Shown here in pieces: positions 1 to 11,710 of a DNA stretch of 37,528 bases; the stretch's first letter is position 1; each line of letters opens with the position of its first letter. The notes under the pieces were generated by a model that searched no databases, had not been told where the DNA came from, and was given only the letters and a program-made list of their open reading frames with translations. The stretch is taken from assembly GCA_049999765.1 (NCBI GenBank), contig JBNGIQ010007702.1, positions 1 to 37,528 of the forward strand. The letters are read 5' to 3'. The translations under genes were made by a program, and so were the position numbers. The DNA comes from Phaeoceros laevis. Taxonomy: Eukaryota; Anthocerotophyta; Anthocerotopsida; Notothyladales.

Positions 1-1022
1 GCCAATTCAGATTCTAGCTTCACCAAACGCTGTAGAAGCATGAAATGTGAAGAGAACCGAGTCTTGGAATATCCTAATAATGCACAATCTGGAGATACTT
101 CTCTCAGCATACTCTGTGGAGCTTCACGATTCTTGAAAAATTGCACTATCTGCACTCCTGTTTTCAAAACATGCATGGCCCAAGGCCTGGATCCTATACC
201 TTTGAGTAATAAGTTTAGTGCATGAGTTGCACATGGTGTTCTTGGTATCTGTCTAAATGTTTGCCGTAAAAGTGAGCAAGCTGTGACACAATTGGATGCA
301 GAATTAGTCACTACTTGCACTACCTTGCTAGCACCAACCTCCCTGATAATGTTGACCAACTGCTCAGCTAGATATGCACCGGTCTTCACATGACCAGTTG
401 TGTTGATACTCCTCCAAAAAATGCTGCCTGTCGGTGAAACCACCATGAAATTGAGCAAGGGACGGTTAGCTACATCCTTCCAACCATCACTGACTACTGT
501 GACACCAAATTCTTCCCACTGATGCTTCTGCTGCGCCACCTGACCAACTACCTGCTTGTGACAAGCATCCAATAAAGTTGTTCTTAGCTTTGTTCTCTTT
601 GGAGGTATGTAAGATGGACCTGCCCTAGCTATAGCAGCAACCATAATCTGAAAATCAGGGTGATCAGCTAGCTGGAATGACAGTCCACAACTGTAAAAAC
701 ACCTAGCTATGGCCACATCTGTGGCATCTTTGCCCTGAATGTCAAAAAGAGAATCCAGCTCTCTTTGTCTCTTGGCTGCAGGTCCTTCACTGATGCTTGT
801 CTTGGAATCTAGATTTTGATGATACTCTTTGATACCATCTGGCACCTTGGTGCATGGTCGGCAACCCTTGAGTGGTTTACAAGCAAGATGCCCTCTCATT
901 CTGTCCGCTGAGCCTGAAAACTCAAAGCTACAGTACTTGCATGTCACTTTTCTAGTCCCACCACGTGAGCTCCTTGAGATCTCATTGAAGTGTGTCCACA
1001 CAGCGTCTGGACCGCGCCCCAT
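1..1022 (-). CDS. hAT-family transposase, N-terminal part (BED finger + DUF659), partial at left edge
   Basis: Reading the minus strand from an ATG at 1022, the frame stays open for 340 codons and leaves the window, so the C-terminal dimerisation region is not seen. Near the N terminus is a BED-type zinc finger: VWTHFNEI, then a CKYC pair, a GHLAC segment and the CTKVP block typical of plant hAT proteins. A DUF659 RNase H-like core follows, with VVSDGWKDVANRP, GHVKTGAYLAEQL, VVQVVTNSASNC, TPCATHALNLLL and finally SKTRFSSHFMLLQ. In the family the third block usually reads TDNASN and carries a catalytic Asp; here it reads TNSASN, so this copy is probably inactive or was exapted. Family assignment is firm from the block order. 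Activity and element boundaries are not visible. It may be a domesticated gene, but the degraded catalytic position and repeat-rich surroundings favour a relic. Confidence 0.88.
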   Translation of the reverse strand, partial: MGRGPDAVWTHFNEISRSSRGGTRKVTCKYCSFEFSGSADRMRGHLACKPLKGCRPCTKVPDGIKEYHQNLDSKTSISEGPAAKRQRELDSLFDIQGKDATDVAIARCFYSCGLSFQLADHPDFQIMVAAIARAGPSYIPPKRTKLRTTLLDACHKQVVGQVAQQKHQWEEFGVTVVSDGWKDVANRPLLNFMVVSPTGSIFWRSINTTGHVKTGAYLAEQLVNIIREVGASKVVQVVTNSASNCVTACSLLRQTFRQIPRTPCATHALNLLLKGIGSRPWAMHVLKTGVQIVQFFKNREAPQSMLREVSPDCALLGYSKTRFSSHFMLLQRLVKLESEL

Positions 1023-1466
1023 CTCCCTCCTCTACTCTCGACGGGCTGCCACTTGCATGCAAGAGAATTAGGGGAGAAGACCTAGAACAAAGAACACAAG
1101 CAATAGTGGGTGCCCAAACACACCACTTCACCTCAATTGAACGCGGGAAAACCCTAGACACCATTGCTGAAGGCTCTACTGAGCGCTTCCAGGAATTGCG
1201 GGACGGTGAAGAAGGTAGCCTGTTCTCCCCGACAGCAGATCTCTTGGCACCATGGTCGTGAAGCATTTTGGAGCTTTGCATTCGGCTTAGCCTTAGGGCT
1301 GCTGCTAGTTACTTTCATTGTTGGAGCCCGTGATGGGCTGCTGAGCTTCATTTAGTTTAGTAGTTACTTATTGCGGCCGCGTGGCACCGTATACCGTATT
1401 CCTATTTTTTTCGAATTTTTGCTGAAATACGGTGGGAAAACAACGTGGCAGGAGTTGCAAATAAAT

Positions 1467-1500
1467 GAAACGGCGTTTCTTTGATTTGAAACGCCGTTTC
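1467..1500. repeat. Perfect 13-bp inverted repeat (hairpin)
   Basis: Two perfect 13-bp arms (GAAACGGCGTTTC and its reverse complement GAAACGCCGTTTC) are separated by 8 bp. The hairpin lies about 450 bp upstream of the hAT transposase start. It could belong to the subterminal region of that element, but no terminal inverted repeat or 8-bp target duplication could be delimited. The rest of 1023-2140 shows no gene I can support. Confidence 0.7.
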
Positions 1501-2139
1501 CGGCTACTGAGGTCTGTGACTCCGTGATCCATCACGCACACCAAAATAAAATAAAAATCAACAGCGTGCTTGATGAAAGCTTACATTTAACCTTAACCCG
1601 TAAAGGACCGCCACGATATTTGGACCCTGCTTTCCCGTTCGAGGCCTGCTACTCGGCTTCCTAGGTCGCCCGACTTGCAAAACCCTAAAATAAAGCGTTT
1701 TTTCCTCCGTTTTGATTTTATTTCTGTCTTTAAAATTTATTAATTACAATCAAAATTAAATTTTTGTTTATACCATCTTGTAGAGAATTTTAGGGCGGTC
1801 ATTTTGGTATAACTTTTGGTGCATTGCTATGTGGGAACACCATGAGCCGTGGTGAACCATGGCTCTATGGAATGGGGAGCCCAATCATGCTAGTTGGTCT
1901 TTAGGGGTTAACTCTTTTTCTCATTTTAATCCAATAGGGCATATATGTGTCTAATTTTTTCCTTCAACTTGTTTGTGAACACAAGTACACAAAGCAATGT
2001 TTTTAAAATTAGTCAAATTTTATACTCTTGGATAAACCGTATCGAGCACTATCCTAGGTTATAGAGAAATATGTACTCCGAGGCTCCCAACTAAACAAAA
2101 AAAGGCCAATGAATATAACGGCCCCAACTAGCTCCCGTT

Positions 2140-2300
2140 ATAGTGTCGGGAAAGGCCAAGCTACGATGCCCGGGAAAGGCCAAGCTACGAAGCATACCAG
2201 CTCCACGAAGTGTACCCGATAGGGTCGATGCCCAGGAAAGGCCAAGATACGATGTCCGGGGAAGGCCAAGCTACGAAGTATACCAGCTCTACGAAGAGTA
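2140..2300. repeat. Higher-order tandem repeat around GGCCAAGCTACGA
   Basis: The core AAAGGCCAAGCTACGA occurs four times with small changes. Copies alternate between a short spacing (about 22-24 bp) and a longer one of about 62 bp that also carries a TACCAGCTC-ACGAAG block. The result is two copies of a composite unit of about 85 bp. An open frame crosses it, but only because the repeat lacks stops; I see no protein family. Confidence 0.75.
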
Positions 2301-2636
2301 CTGGCTCAAAGTAATAGCAATTGAGGAAATGAATAGCAAATAAGGCAACTAAGATAAGATAAGATTTCAAAAACACAATTTCATTGAAAGACCCTTGAAT
2401 GAATGAATGTAATCTTTCCGATCTGGGCAATAGGCCAACCGGGCAACAAAATGGTTGCATTCTCGATTCGATCTGAGGACCCTATCCGATCTGTAAGTTT
2501 TTCTAAGAGTTTTTGGACCTTTTTTGGACCCTTCTAGCTTTCCAAATAGAGCTCACGAGGTGAGACTTTTCAACCCTCCTAGTCATACCTTGTGCCTACA
2601 TAGGAGTGCCCAGAAATTATAAGGCCCGAGGATGAC

Positions 2637-2708
2637 CCTTTGGTTGTGGATCGAACCCAAGTCTCCCGATTTTAAGGCCTGGGTTCTTACCATTAGGCTA
2701 TGTCCTTA
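2637..2708 (-). repeat. tRNA-like head of a probable SINE
   Basis: On the minus strand this carries a pol III A box (TAGCCTAATGG, plus positions 2690-2700) and, 32 bp downstream, a B box (GGTTCGATCC, plus positions 2648-2657). The flanking sequence cannot fold into a tRNA acceptor stem: the 5' AAGGACA does not pair with the sequence after the T arm, and the T stem has a mismatch. That pattern fits a tRNA-derived SINE rather than a tRNA gene. The element body would extend toward lower coordinates, but its tail could not be fixed. A decayed tRNA gene is the alternative. Confidence 0.5.
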
Positions 2709-4400
2709 TGGACATTTCCTTCACAATTAGCTCATGAAAGCACTTACTTGTTTGGAAGTTCTGGAGCAAGGGATTTACTCAACATGTTGGGCAGCTTCCG
2801 TGTGCAATTTCTTATATATGTATATGTCTGCGATATAATTATGGGTTGAAGAATACTCCAAACAAAGACCCTATTGTATGCAAGACCTCATCAACTACAG
2901 AGGCAAAGGGTTAATCTCTCGTGTTGGAGTGGGTCAGGAGAAACGGTATAGTTGTGGATGTAGATTACATGTATATTGGGACACCATTGGTGCAATCTTC
3001 CATTCCCAAGAGGTACACAATACCTACATTTCAAACGCTAATCAAGGCCCTTACTATGGAGTCCTGAACAGCTGGGCGCAACTTGGGTTGTGGTGGGTCG
3101 ACCAAGATCAATTACAAGATGAATGGCAAACACAGCAATTGCCAGAGACGTTTGAATGCCATTTTTGAAGAAGCCTTTTGCCGATTGCCACCCCTGGCGG
3201 TTTGCAGCTTGGTTCCTTGCTGAGCACCTGCACCTCTGATGTCTTCGCCTTGATCAATTCACCTTGACGTGCATGATCCATGACCAGTTTAACATGTGCA
3301 TGATCCAGCCTTAGCGGTCTCGGATGCCGCGTGGTTCTTCTCAGACCCCGTTTTGGCCCCCGGATAATTTCGTGCACTCAAAACGTACATGCTAAAAAAA
3401 AAGTGCATTTCAGGAGTAATCAGAGTGACGAAAAACATGTACATGGCTACAAAAAGGCCGGATTTACAGGTTTAAAACAAACTGCATACCCATAAAGCTA
3501 TGTCCCGCCACCCAACAACTCTAAAGACTGCCGAATCTAAACCCTTCACTCCCATAACTCTAAACTCCTTCACTCCCATATTGCCGCCCATAACCGGTGA
3601 GGGGTATGCGCAACTTGAAGTACAAAGGTGTTGCTAATCAACGCTATCCTAGTCGCATGAAGTAGACTTTTTTTAGGGCTTGGTGCCCTTGGACTTTTAG
3701 GGGTTAAAGAGATATTTGCCCTGAAAGGATACAGCACACTGGCCTTATAGGGGAAGTTTAGTGTAGTGAGAAGTTACTACCAACCTGGAACCCCTTAAAA
3801 ACCCTTATAATCTGACGGATTCTGACAATATGACCGTTACGCTTCATTTCCGCGAGCGTAGTTTAGGACCGTGTGAAAAGTGACACGATCGGGTTTCGGG
3901 CACAAGGCAGTTTTTCCTACTTTGCCTTCTGATTTCGAGGCAAAACCCCCTTGCAAGGCAAAACCCCCAATTCACGCTTAGCCTACCCGCACCCTGCCGC
4001 CGCCACACATCTGCTGTGCCAAACCACTCGCCCTGCTCAACTCGTCTCGACTCTCTCGCGACACACGTCTCTGGCCGCGCCCTCGCTGACATAGCCATCG
4101 TCTCTTGCTCTTGCAAGCAGCCATCCGCGGTGCCCTCAGGAGCGGAGCAGTGTTGCGATCATCATCGAATCTCATGCTGGGACCCGCTGATCCCGACATG
4201 AAAGGTCTGTTCTCCAGCGCGTGTCTCCTCTCCTCTCCGCTCTACTTGTTGTGAATGTGGCGCTAACCCTGCTCAGCGGACCACGGCGTTGCTCGTCAGC
4301 AGCAGGCTTGTTGTGCTAGCGGACTCAGTTTGGATGCGTGCTTTTGTGTTTGTGGGTTAGATTTTGGTGGTCCCGACAACGCCATACCACTCTCACCACA
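2709..4400. other. Intergenic DNA and probable leader of the GYF gene
   Basis: No convincing gene was found. The open frame at 2878-3168 has no recognisable composition or family. The stretch from about 3900 to 4400 is richer in C and probably contains the 5' leader, and possibly a missed first exon, of the GYF-domain gene. Confidence 0.4.
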
Positions 4401-7400
4401 ATGGCTCACTTCGAAGCCTGGAGACGGCAAAGCGGCGGGAATGGCGGGGGTATGGCTTCTTCCTCTTCATCTCTGCCGGCTCTAGCCGTGGTGTATCGAT
4501 CTGAAGTTGCAAGCAAGCTGCTTTGTGAAACTAGTGATGATGACGAGCAGCGTCTGACTGCGATGAGTTTGCAGGACGGACCACGGCCACCTAGCACTCC
4601 TGGTCATGGAGGAAACAGCGATGGGCTGGGCAAGGAGCGCTGGCGTGGGGATAACAATCGGGATCCAAAGAGGGAACGGGACTGGTGGCGCTCCATGTCG
4701 ATGGAGCGAGATCGGGACGTTGACAACCCTCGCAGGGACAGGTGGCGCGAGGAGGAAAGGGAGAATAGCGCAGTGCCTAGGCGTGATCGCTGGAAAGAGG
4801 GCGAAAGGGATTCCGTGGAGACAAGAAGGGTTGAGCGGTGGGCGGATAACGCGCCTGTGCGAGATCCGGCAGAGAATCGGCGGGTGCCTGCAGGTGAGCG
4901 ATGGACAGATTCCGTTAATCGGGAGGCTGGCTTCGAGGCTCGGCGGGACAGCAAGTGGAGTAATCGCTGGGGTCCTGAGGAGAAAGACAGGCGCGACAAG
5001 TGGAGCGAGCCGGAGAAGGACTTAGACGGGCACCGTGAGAGGCATGGGCCTCCTCCCAACGTGTCTAGGGATTCTGACCAGGAAGCTGCCGTCCGCGACC
5101 GTGCTTGGCGGCCCCATTCTTTTAACCGAGGACGCGGTGAAGCTCCTCCTCCAGGAACAACCCCACCCAAGTTTGCGCCAGGTTTTGGAATTGGCAGGGG
5201 TAGAGGAGATGGCAATTCAGTTGGGTTCGCTGCCGGTCGTGGGCGTGCAAACTTTACTGCCACGGGACTTCTTCATGGACCTCCAACGTCAGGCATCGGA
5301 GCCTCTTCTGTAGATAAATGGGAGATCGGTCAGGGTAAAGTAGGATCTGTGCAGGATGGTGCCTACCGCTATCCAAGAGCAAAGCTGCTGGACATCTACA
5401 GGAAAGCACATGCGCAAAACATTCTGACCAATTATCCTGAGGGGTTTGTTGAAGTTCCTCAGCTCGCGCAAGCAGAGGCCCTCGAGCCTCTTGCCTTTTG
5501 TGTACCGGACTCAGAAGAAGAGGTGAGAATGGATGAAAGGTCTTTCACATATAAGCGGAACATCTGCATACACGTCTTTACTGCCTCGTAGGCTGTGGAG
5601 AGTCTCAGGTGTTAGGGTTGCATATTATGGCTTAGAAACTGACAGTGACATGGGTCTTCTGTGGAGTCAGATCTTGTCACTTCTGCACACTATTAGCTAA
5701 CTCTTGTGCTGGCTGTACTCAGTCTGTGCTTGAAGCTATTCGGAAAGGAGACATTGTTAGCAGTGGAGCTGTCCATTCCGGACCCAAAGATTCACCACTC
5801 AACAGAACCCGTGATGAAGCTGGGAGAGGGAGAGGGCGAGGTCGTGGAACGGGTACGTCGCTGTACTTTTGGGGAAAAGCCTGCATGTTATCTTTTGCTT
5901 TTTTATTGGTAAATAGTTGTTATCCAACTTTTGTTTTGCATTTACGTGATAGATTGGTCATCTGGGATAATCACAACTTTGTTGGTTTCAATTAGAGAAT
6001 AGGAAGATACATGTGGGTGGTTCTGACATCTTGTGTATTCATCAGGGGGGAAGGAGGATGTGGTTTACGATAACCATGCGGACAGCATTGGTCCTGATTT
6101 GTCTGTTCCTAATGATCCTCGCGGGGAGGGAAGCGAGAAATTCGCTGATGGGCGGTATGCTGATGCGGAAGCTAATGATTCATGGGAATTGCCATCTGAG
6201 AAGGAGAGTACTTCAGAGTTTGGCGGTATGTATGATCATACATTCTTAGTTTTACTTTTTGATTCCTCATAGCTCATTCATGAAGGAATCAGCTCTTGCG
6301 GATTGAAGTATTGGATCTTACAGCAGGGAGGGACGAGACTGTGTGGAAGCGAGGTCGGCCCGGAGAAGACGGGGCTGCAGTTGTTTCTAGAGACGATACA
6401 AACTGGAGACAAGAAGTTTCTGGGCGCAGTGATGGAACCTGGCGGCGTGGGAGGAATGGGGATGAATCTGGAACTTTGAAAGACGAGAGAAACCAAATTC
6501 GAAGGCAGGAGCGTGCTTCTGATCGAGATGAGCGTGCATGGTGCCGAAATGACGAAGACATAGGCTCTGGGAAGGAGGACAAGAGTTGGAAAGTGGAGAA
6601 GGGTAGCAAAGGACTTGATAAGGATGCTGCTGCAGAGAAGTTCCACCTTGAGGCTGACTTGAAAAGTATGCAGCAGGAAGGAGTAGGTGAAGTTGCTAAC
6701 GAAATGAAAATTGAGGCAGTTGGAACAGAAAATTATTCTTTTGGACAGAGTGACATTCGTGTAGTGCCAGGTCAGGATGGTGGAGCAACTCTGGGGGGAC
6801 CACACGAAGGTACACAGCCAAGAGAACCACGGTTTGTTCCACCTGATGAGTTGTCCCTCTACTATTGTGATCCACAGGGAGATTTGCAAGGCCCTTTCAT
6901 GGGGGCCGATATTATCAGCTGGTTTGAAGCTGGATTTTTTGGCACTGATTTGCCTGTGAGGCTTGCTGATGCACCAGAAGGGTCCCCATTTACTCCGCTA
7001 GGGAATGTGATGCCTCATTTGAAACCGAAGGCCAGAGTACCCCCTGGGTTTGATGCTTTGAAGCTTGTTGAGGAACAGGCTGACGTCAGCAAGCAAGAAA
7101 TAGATTCTCTTGCTGGTAATTTTGCCCGTAACGTCAGTACTGTGTCGAATGGTGTTGAACAAGGGCCTGCGCTGAACAGGAATCATGTTTCTTATTCAAA
7201 GTTGGAAACTACGGATCCACGTAACCAGTTTGGAGGGACTGTTGATGTAAATGGCAAGGAACATTCAGGTACTGCTTGTCTTCTGTCCTGTGAAGACCAC
7301 ATGTTTTTTCCTGCTAGAATTAGGCAAGGCTGGATCTAACAGATGTTTGCATCTGCAGATGTGCCTTTTGACAAGTTTTTTGGTTTACCAGGGAGCATTG

Positions 7401-10400
7401 GAGGTAGACCAGAAGGTGTATTGGAAAGGACATTTTCAAATTCATCTAGACGACGAGTGCCAGCATTTACGCAAGTGGAATCAGAAGACACTGATACCTC
7501 ACGAGTTCCTTTACCAAGGTTCTTACCTTGGGCACCGAGGGACAATGACATGAGCTCTATTCCAGCCACCTTGCCTCCGACCCCAGGGCGTCAACCGGAT
7601 GGTGCCTCTTCCCTTGGGCAGGGAGCACCCTCCAGCAAGCAGCAGCCAGATCGGTGGCCTGAGATGATGCACACTTTGTCCTCTGAAATTCGTGCTCACT
7701 CTGGTTTGCAGCACTCTACTGTGGATCCAGCCCAAATGCATCACCTAGATCAATTGGAGCTGCAAACTTTGCAGCGTTATGGCCACTTGGCAGGAGTACC
7801 TCCTTTGCGGCAAATGCCACAGCAGCAACAAGCAATGCCTCAAGTATTGTCCACACAGCACCAGGTGCCATCAGGAGCTGGGCCACTGCTTGAGCAGCTT
7901 TTGCGGCCTGGGCTACCTCGTGACTTGGCAAATCTTGGTATGTTGCAGCAGCACCACCATCAGCCACAGCACCATCAGCAGCAAGTGCCTCTTCCAATTC
8001 CGCCGTCTGGGCCTGGACTGGACCAGCTTTTGAGGTTGCAGCAGCAGCAGCAGCAGCAATTACCTCCTCAGGTTTTGATTGAGCAACTTCTTAGGCAGCA
8101 TCAGCATCTGCCACAGTATGACCAGGGGCCCCGTCATCCGTTGGGCTCTGCTGGCAGTCTTGCTGAACAGCTTGTGCTGCGGCCTTCTCATGATGGCCAT
8201 CACCTTGAATCCCAGGCCTCACGGACGGCTGTGCCGACTAGAGCTGGCTCGTTGGAGCAGCTTTTTCAATCTAGACATCCCCAGAATCCATCTCTGGACC
8301 AGCTTATGTTGCACCGGCAGGACGACCAGCTTCAGGGCAGGCACTTGGGTCTGCAGGTACCTCAGAGGCCAAGCTTGGAGGAGATGCGCATTTCTGGGGT
8401 TTGGGAGGTTGATGAGTTCGGTCAGTTTGTCCGGACACAGGCTCCTTCCACAGCACCTCCAGCTGGCCCTAGTCCAATGCACCCATTTGAGCTTCAGCAA
8501 CAGCAGCAACGGGTTCAAACCCCTAACAGCTACTCATTGCAGCTGCCACAGCCACCGCACCAGCCAGAGTCACGGGGAGGTTTTGCCTTTGATAAATCTC
8601 AACAACCTGACAAAGTTCTTGACGGTAGGGCTTCTGGGACACTGTTTGACCCCAATCTGCTGANNNNNNNNNNTCTTGACGGTAGGGCTTCTGGGACACT
8701 GTTTGACCCCAATCTGCTGATCTTGGAGAGGAGCCTCTCTGCCATTGCAGGGAACTCAAGAATGGATAGTGACCTTGCTTCACATTTTCAAGAGAGCCGA
8801 AGAGTTGAAAGGCAAAGTAGTCTACCTTTTCAGGAGTCGTCAAGGTCATTCCCAGCTGACATAGACAAGTTCCGCAGCCAGCCATTCCAGCTTCAGGCCC
8901 AAGATACTCAGGCGTATACTCAAGGACGAGGATGGCCTGGGGCAGCATCTCTGACAGATATGGAGACGGGAACTGAGAGAAGGGCTCATCAGCAGCAGGA
9001 AGAGTATGCTGGCCAGAAGGGGGAGCAGTTCATTGTCGCATCATCAGAATTGGGAAACAGTGTGACAGATCAGCAGGCTAGACAGAATGCCTTGTCAAGA
9101 CTCAACACTTGGGGATTGCTACACGAATCACAGCAGGATACCTTGGGGGCACAGGAGTCTCGAAAGGCCACAGCAGAGTCTATCTCACTTCCAGAGCTGC
9201 TTGCTGGCCACAACTGGCGGGAAAGTCCTGATTTTGGGCATCAGGAGCATGGTAGCTTGCCCCATCTATCTTCAGAGAAAGCAGCAATTCTTCCCACTCC
9301 AGCTGTGATGACTGGTCACCATCAGGCAGCTGTGACCAGTGCTGCAGAACAACAGCATGACATGGGATTGGTCAGTGGTTGGTCTCTAGGACTCTCATCG
9401 GAACCAGTGGCTTCACATGGTATGACATCAACTTCTCAGGTCTCTGTGCCACAGGTCTGGAGGCCTGCCCCATCTCCTAAAGCTAAATCGCTTATGGAGA
9501 TTCAGCAGGAAGAAGCTGAGCGAAGAAGAGCGGAGGAAAAGCATGCAGCAGAGGCAGCGGCTAGAGCTTCAGTAAATAACTCAGTTAATGTTGGTTCTCT
9601 TGGCCCATGGGCATCATCGACACACCTGTCACATGCAAAATCTTTGAGAGAAATTCAAGAGGAAGAGGCTCGGAAAGCTGCTTTGCTGGGGCAATCCACG
9701 ACCGCTCTATCTCCATATGGAGTGCCGAAGAATGATTTGAGTTGGTCTGCTTGGCCCCCTGCTGCCACTTCAGCTGCTGGCAATGAGAAGTCATCTGTTG
9801 CCCATGATGTGGTCGCAGAGGATACAATTAAGAAGCCTCCTGAAGCTCTGACCACCCCCTTGCCATCTGAGTCATTGATCAGCTCTGATTCTTCAGCCAG
9901 TCTTGCACAATCTGGAGCAGTCCTTGATGACAGTGAGTTTTTGGAACCTAAAGAGTCGAAGAAGAGCAAAAAAAGGGCTTCCAAGGCAAAAGGAGCTGCT
10001 GCCGCTAAGTCTATTCCAGTAGTTGCAAGTGAACCTTCTCCACTTGTTCTAGCGAGCAAAACATCTGGTTCTAGGCAGTCCTTGCTGGATGTTAGCAAAG
10101 ATGTGCTTTCGCCGACCCCTGCCATCCCGTCTCTGGCTGATTTTATGCTTTTGAGAGAGGAAGGCTCGGCAGGCCAGGTGCCTGCATGGTCAACTGATGC
10201 CAGCAAGCAAACAAAACCAGCAAAGTCGTTGAAGGATATTCAAGAGGCAGAGAAGCGGGCAAGGGAAGAGCAGGATAAGCAGTTGCGAGCGGCTGCGCAA
10301 CTTCAGGCATCTGCTGTTGCAGCTGGGTCCAAGCCCCTTATTTCCCGCAGCTCAAGTGGGGGCGCTTCAGCATGGCAGCGCCCATCAGTAACCTCTCCTC

Positions 10401-11710
10401 AACACCCTGGTTCTGTTCAGAACAGTCTTGTGCATCCCGCATTGCCGGTGACTTCAGCATCATCTGCTTCCAGGTCCAAGACAGGAGTTTTTGTGGATGA
10501 CGACGATTTATTTTGGGACTATAGTGAAGACGTGACCATGACAATTGGGCCCATCAAACAGGCAGCACCAAAGACCGAAAGGTAGGATTTGTTACCATGT
10601 GCCATCTGAATTACGGCTAGGACATGGTTTGAAGTGTCTTCATGAGTTAATGGCAAGAGTGGGTCGATATCATTATCCTTCGGTGAGAAGATTAGTGGCC
10701 TGTTTGCTCATGGGTTTAGACAATGGTGGTTTCTGATTCTTGGTCTTTGTTCAGATCTGATTTCCCTTCATTGGGCCGAGCCCCAAGTCTGCGGATTATG
10801 CCGCCCAAGGCCCCAGCTGCTGCAGTTGGAGTTCCTGCTTTCCGTCAAGCAGCAGTTGGTGCTCCATCTCCGAAAGCAGGCTCTGCAGATTTCCCTTCTT
10901 TATCAGTGACACCATCTCCAACTGTCAAATTGGCCAGCAGCAAAGCCAAGAAGCAGTCGAAGCGAGGAAATGAAGGTTGGAGCTTGAGGATTCATTGTGT
11001 GTGTGGATTCGATTCTTGGTTACTTGCAATCACTACGCATCAGCTTATGATATTCCTAGTATTTGTTCTTATTTGCAGTATGTGAAATGTTGGCCCTGCA
11101 GATACTTCAAATATTGTTCCAGAGTCGCCCTCTGCTGCTAGTTTGGATGGCAGAGCTTTTAGGCTGTGGTGTGAGGTCCAGTATAAGAAGCTCACTGGAA
11201 TTGATGGTAGGCATAATCGTGGCTCTTTGACAAGTTTGTCCAGATGCATATTCTGTTCACTAGTTGATATGTGACGGCTAACATCTCGTTCTATGGACAG
11301 ACTTGACATTACTGGAGTTCTGCGCATCCCTACCTTCTCAGGAGGAGGCAGGAAAGTACCTGGATCAATATCTCTCCAAGTATCCTCGGGTGGAAGTACA
11401 ATCGTTCAAGACGGAGTTCTTCCGGAAAAGGGACATGATATCTGCTGAAGCACTGCAGTCGGCCTTCCCGCCTAGTGAAGCGGTTATAAGGGGCGATGAT
11501 GAAGCTGCGAATAGGAGCAATGGTAGGAAAGGTGAAAGTAAAATGGTGAAAGATGCTAAGGAGGATGAGAATAGCCTCTCGGACCTGGATGCGAAGGCTA
11601 TGAAGAAGAAGACCAAGAAAGGCAAGAAGGTGGTCGATCCTCATCTTCTAGGGTTTAGTGTCACTAGCAGCCGGATCATGATGGGAGAAATACATCACGT
11701 CGACGACTAG
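4401..11710 (+). CDS. GYF-domain protein, EXA1/PSIG1-like translational regulator
   Basis: Plant GYF proteins of this type bind eIF4E-family factors and repress translation of selected mRNAs, including immune-receptor messages, in the cytoplasm. Inferred exons: 4401-5522, 5723-5852, 6046-6225, 6324-7268, 7359-10581, 10755-10975, 11102-11206 and 11301-11710, about 2,110 residues. All junctions are GT-AG and keep frame. Visible domains: an Arg/Trp/Glu-rich N terminus, an eIF4E-binding motif YPRAKLL at about residue 324, an RGRG-rich segment, and the GYF domain at about 650-710 (YYCDPQGDLQGPF, SWFEAGFFGTDLPVR). Then come long Gln/Pro/His-rich stretches, repeated KSLxEIQEEE coiled-coil motifs and a C-terminal SSRIMMGEI block shared with EXA1. 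The start is uncertain: the usual N-terminal PLSPQWLYAKP-like block is absent, so an upstream exon may be missing, possibly joining at the AG at 4573-4574. Confidence 0.87.
8617..8720. other. 10-N gap flanked by an exact 47-bp duplicate (assembly artefact)
   Basis: Bases 8617-8663 are repeated exactly at 8674-8720, with only ten N between them (8664-8673), inside exon 5 of the GYF gene. This is the usual signature of two overlapping contig ends joined by a placeholder. Collapsing the overlap removes 57 bases, which is 19 codons, so the frame is kept either way. The true protein probably lacks this duplicated segment. Confidence 0.9.

Noticed and set aside
2637-2708. Functional tRNA gene on the minus strand
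   Set aside because: A and B boxes are present but the acceptor stem does not pair, the D arm is poor and the T stem has a mismatch.
2878-3168. 96-codon frame as a small gene
   Set aside because: No family motif, no exon-like neighbours and no visible gene signals; consistent with chance.
4604-5263. 219-codon minus-strand frame inside GYF exon 1
   Set aside because: It is the antisense shadow of an Arg/Trp/Glu-rich coding exon; its Ser/Arg/Leu-rich product reflects that composition.
9655-10206. 183-codon minus-strand frame within GYF exon 5
   Set aside because: Antisense to a well-supported coding exon and without any recognisable domain.
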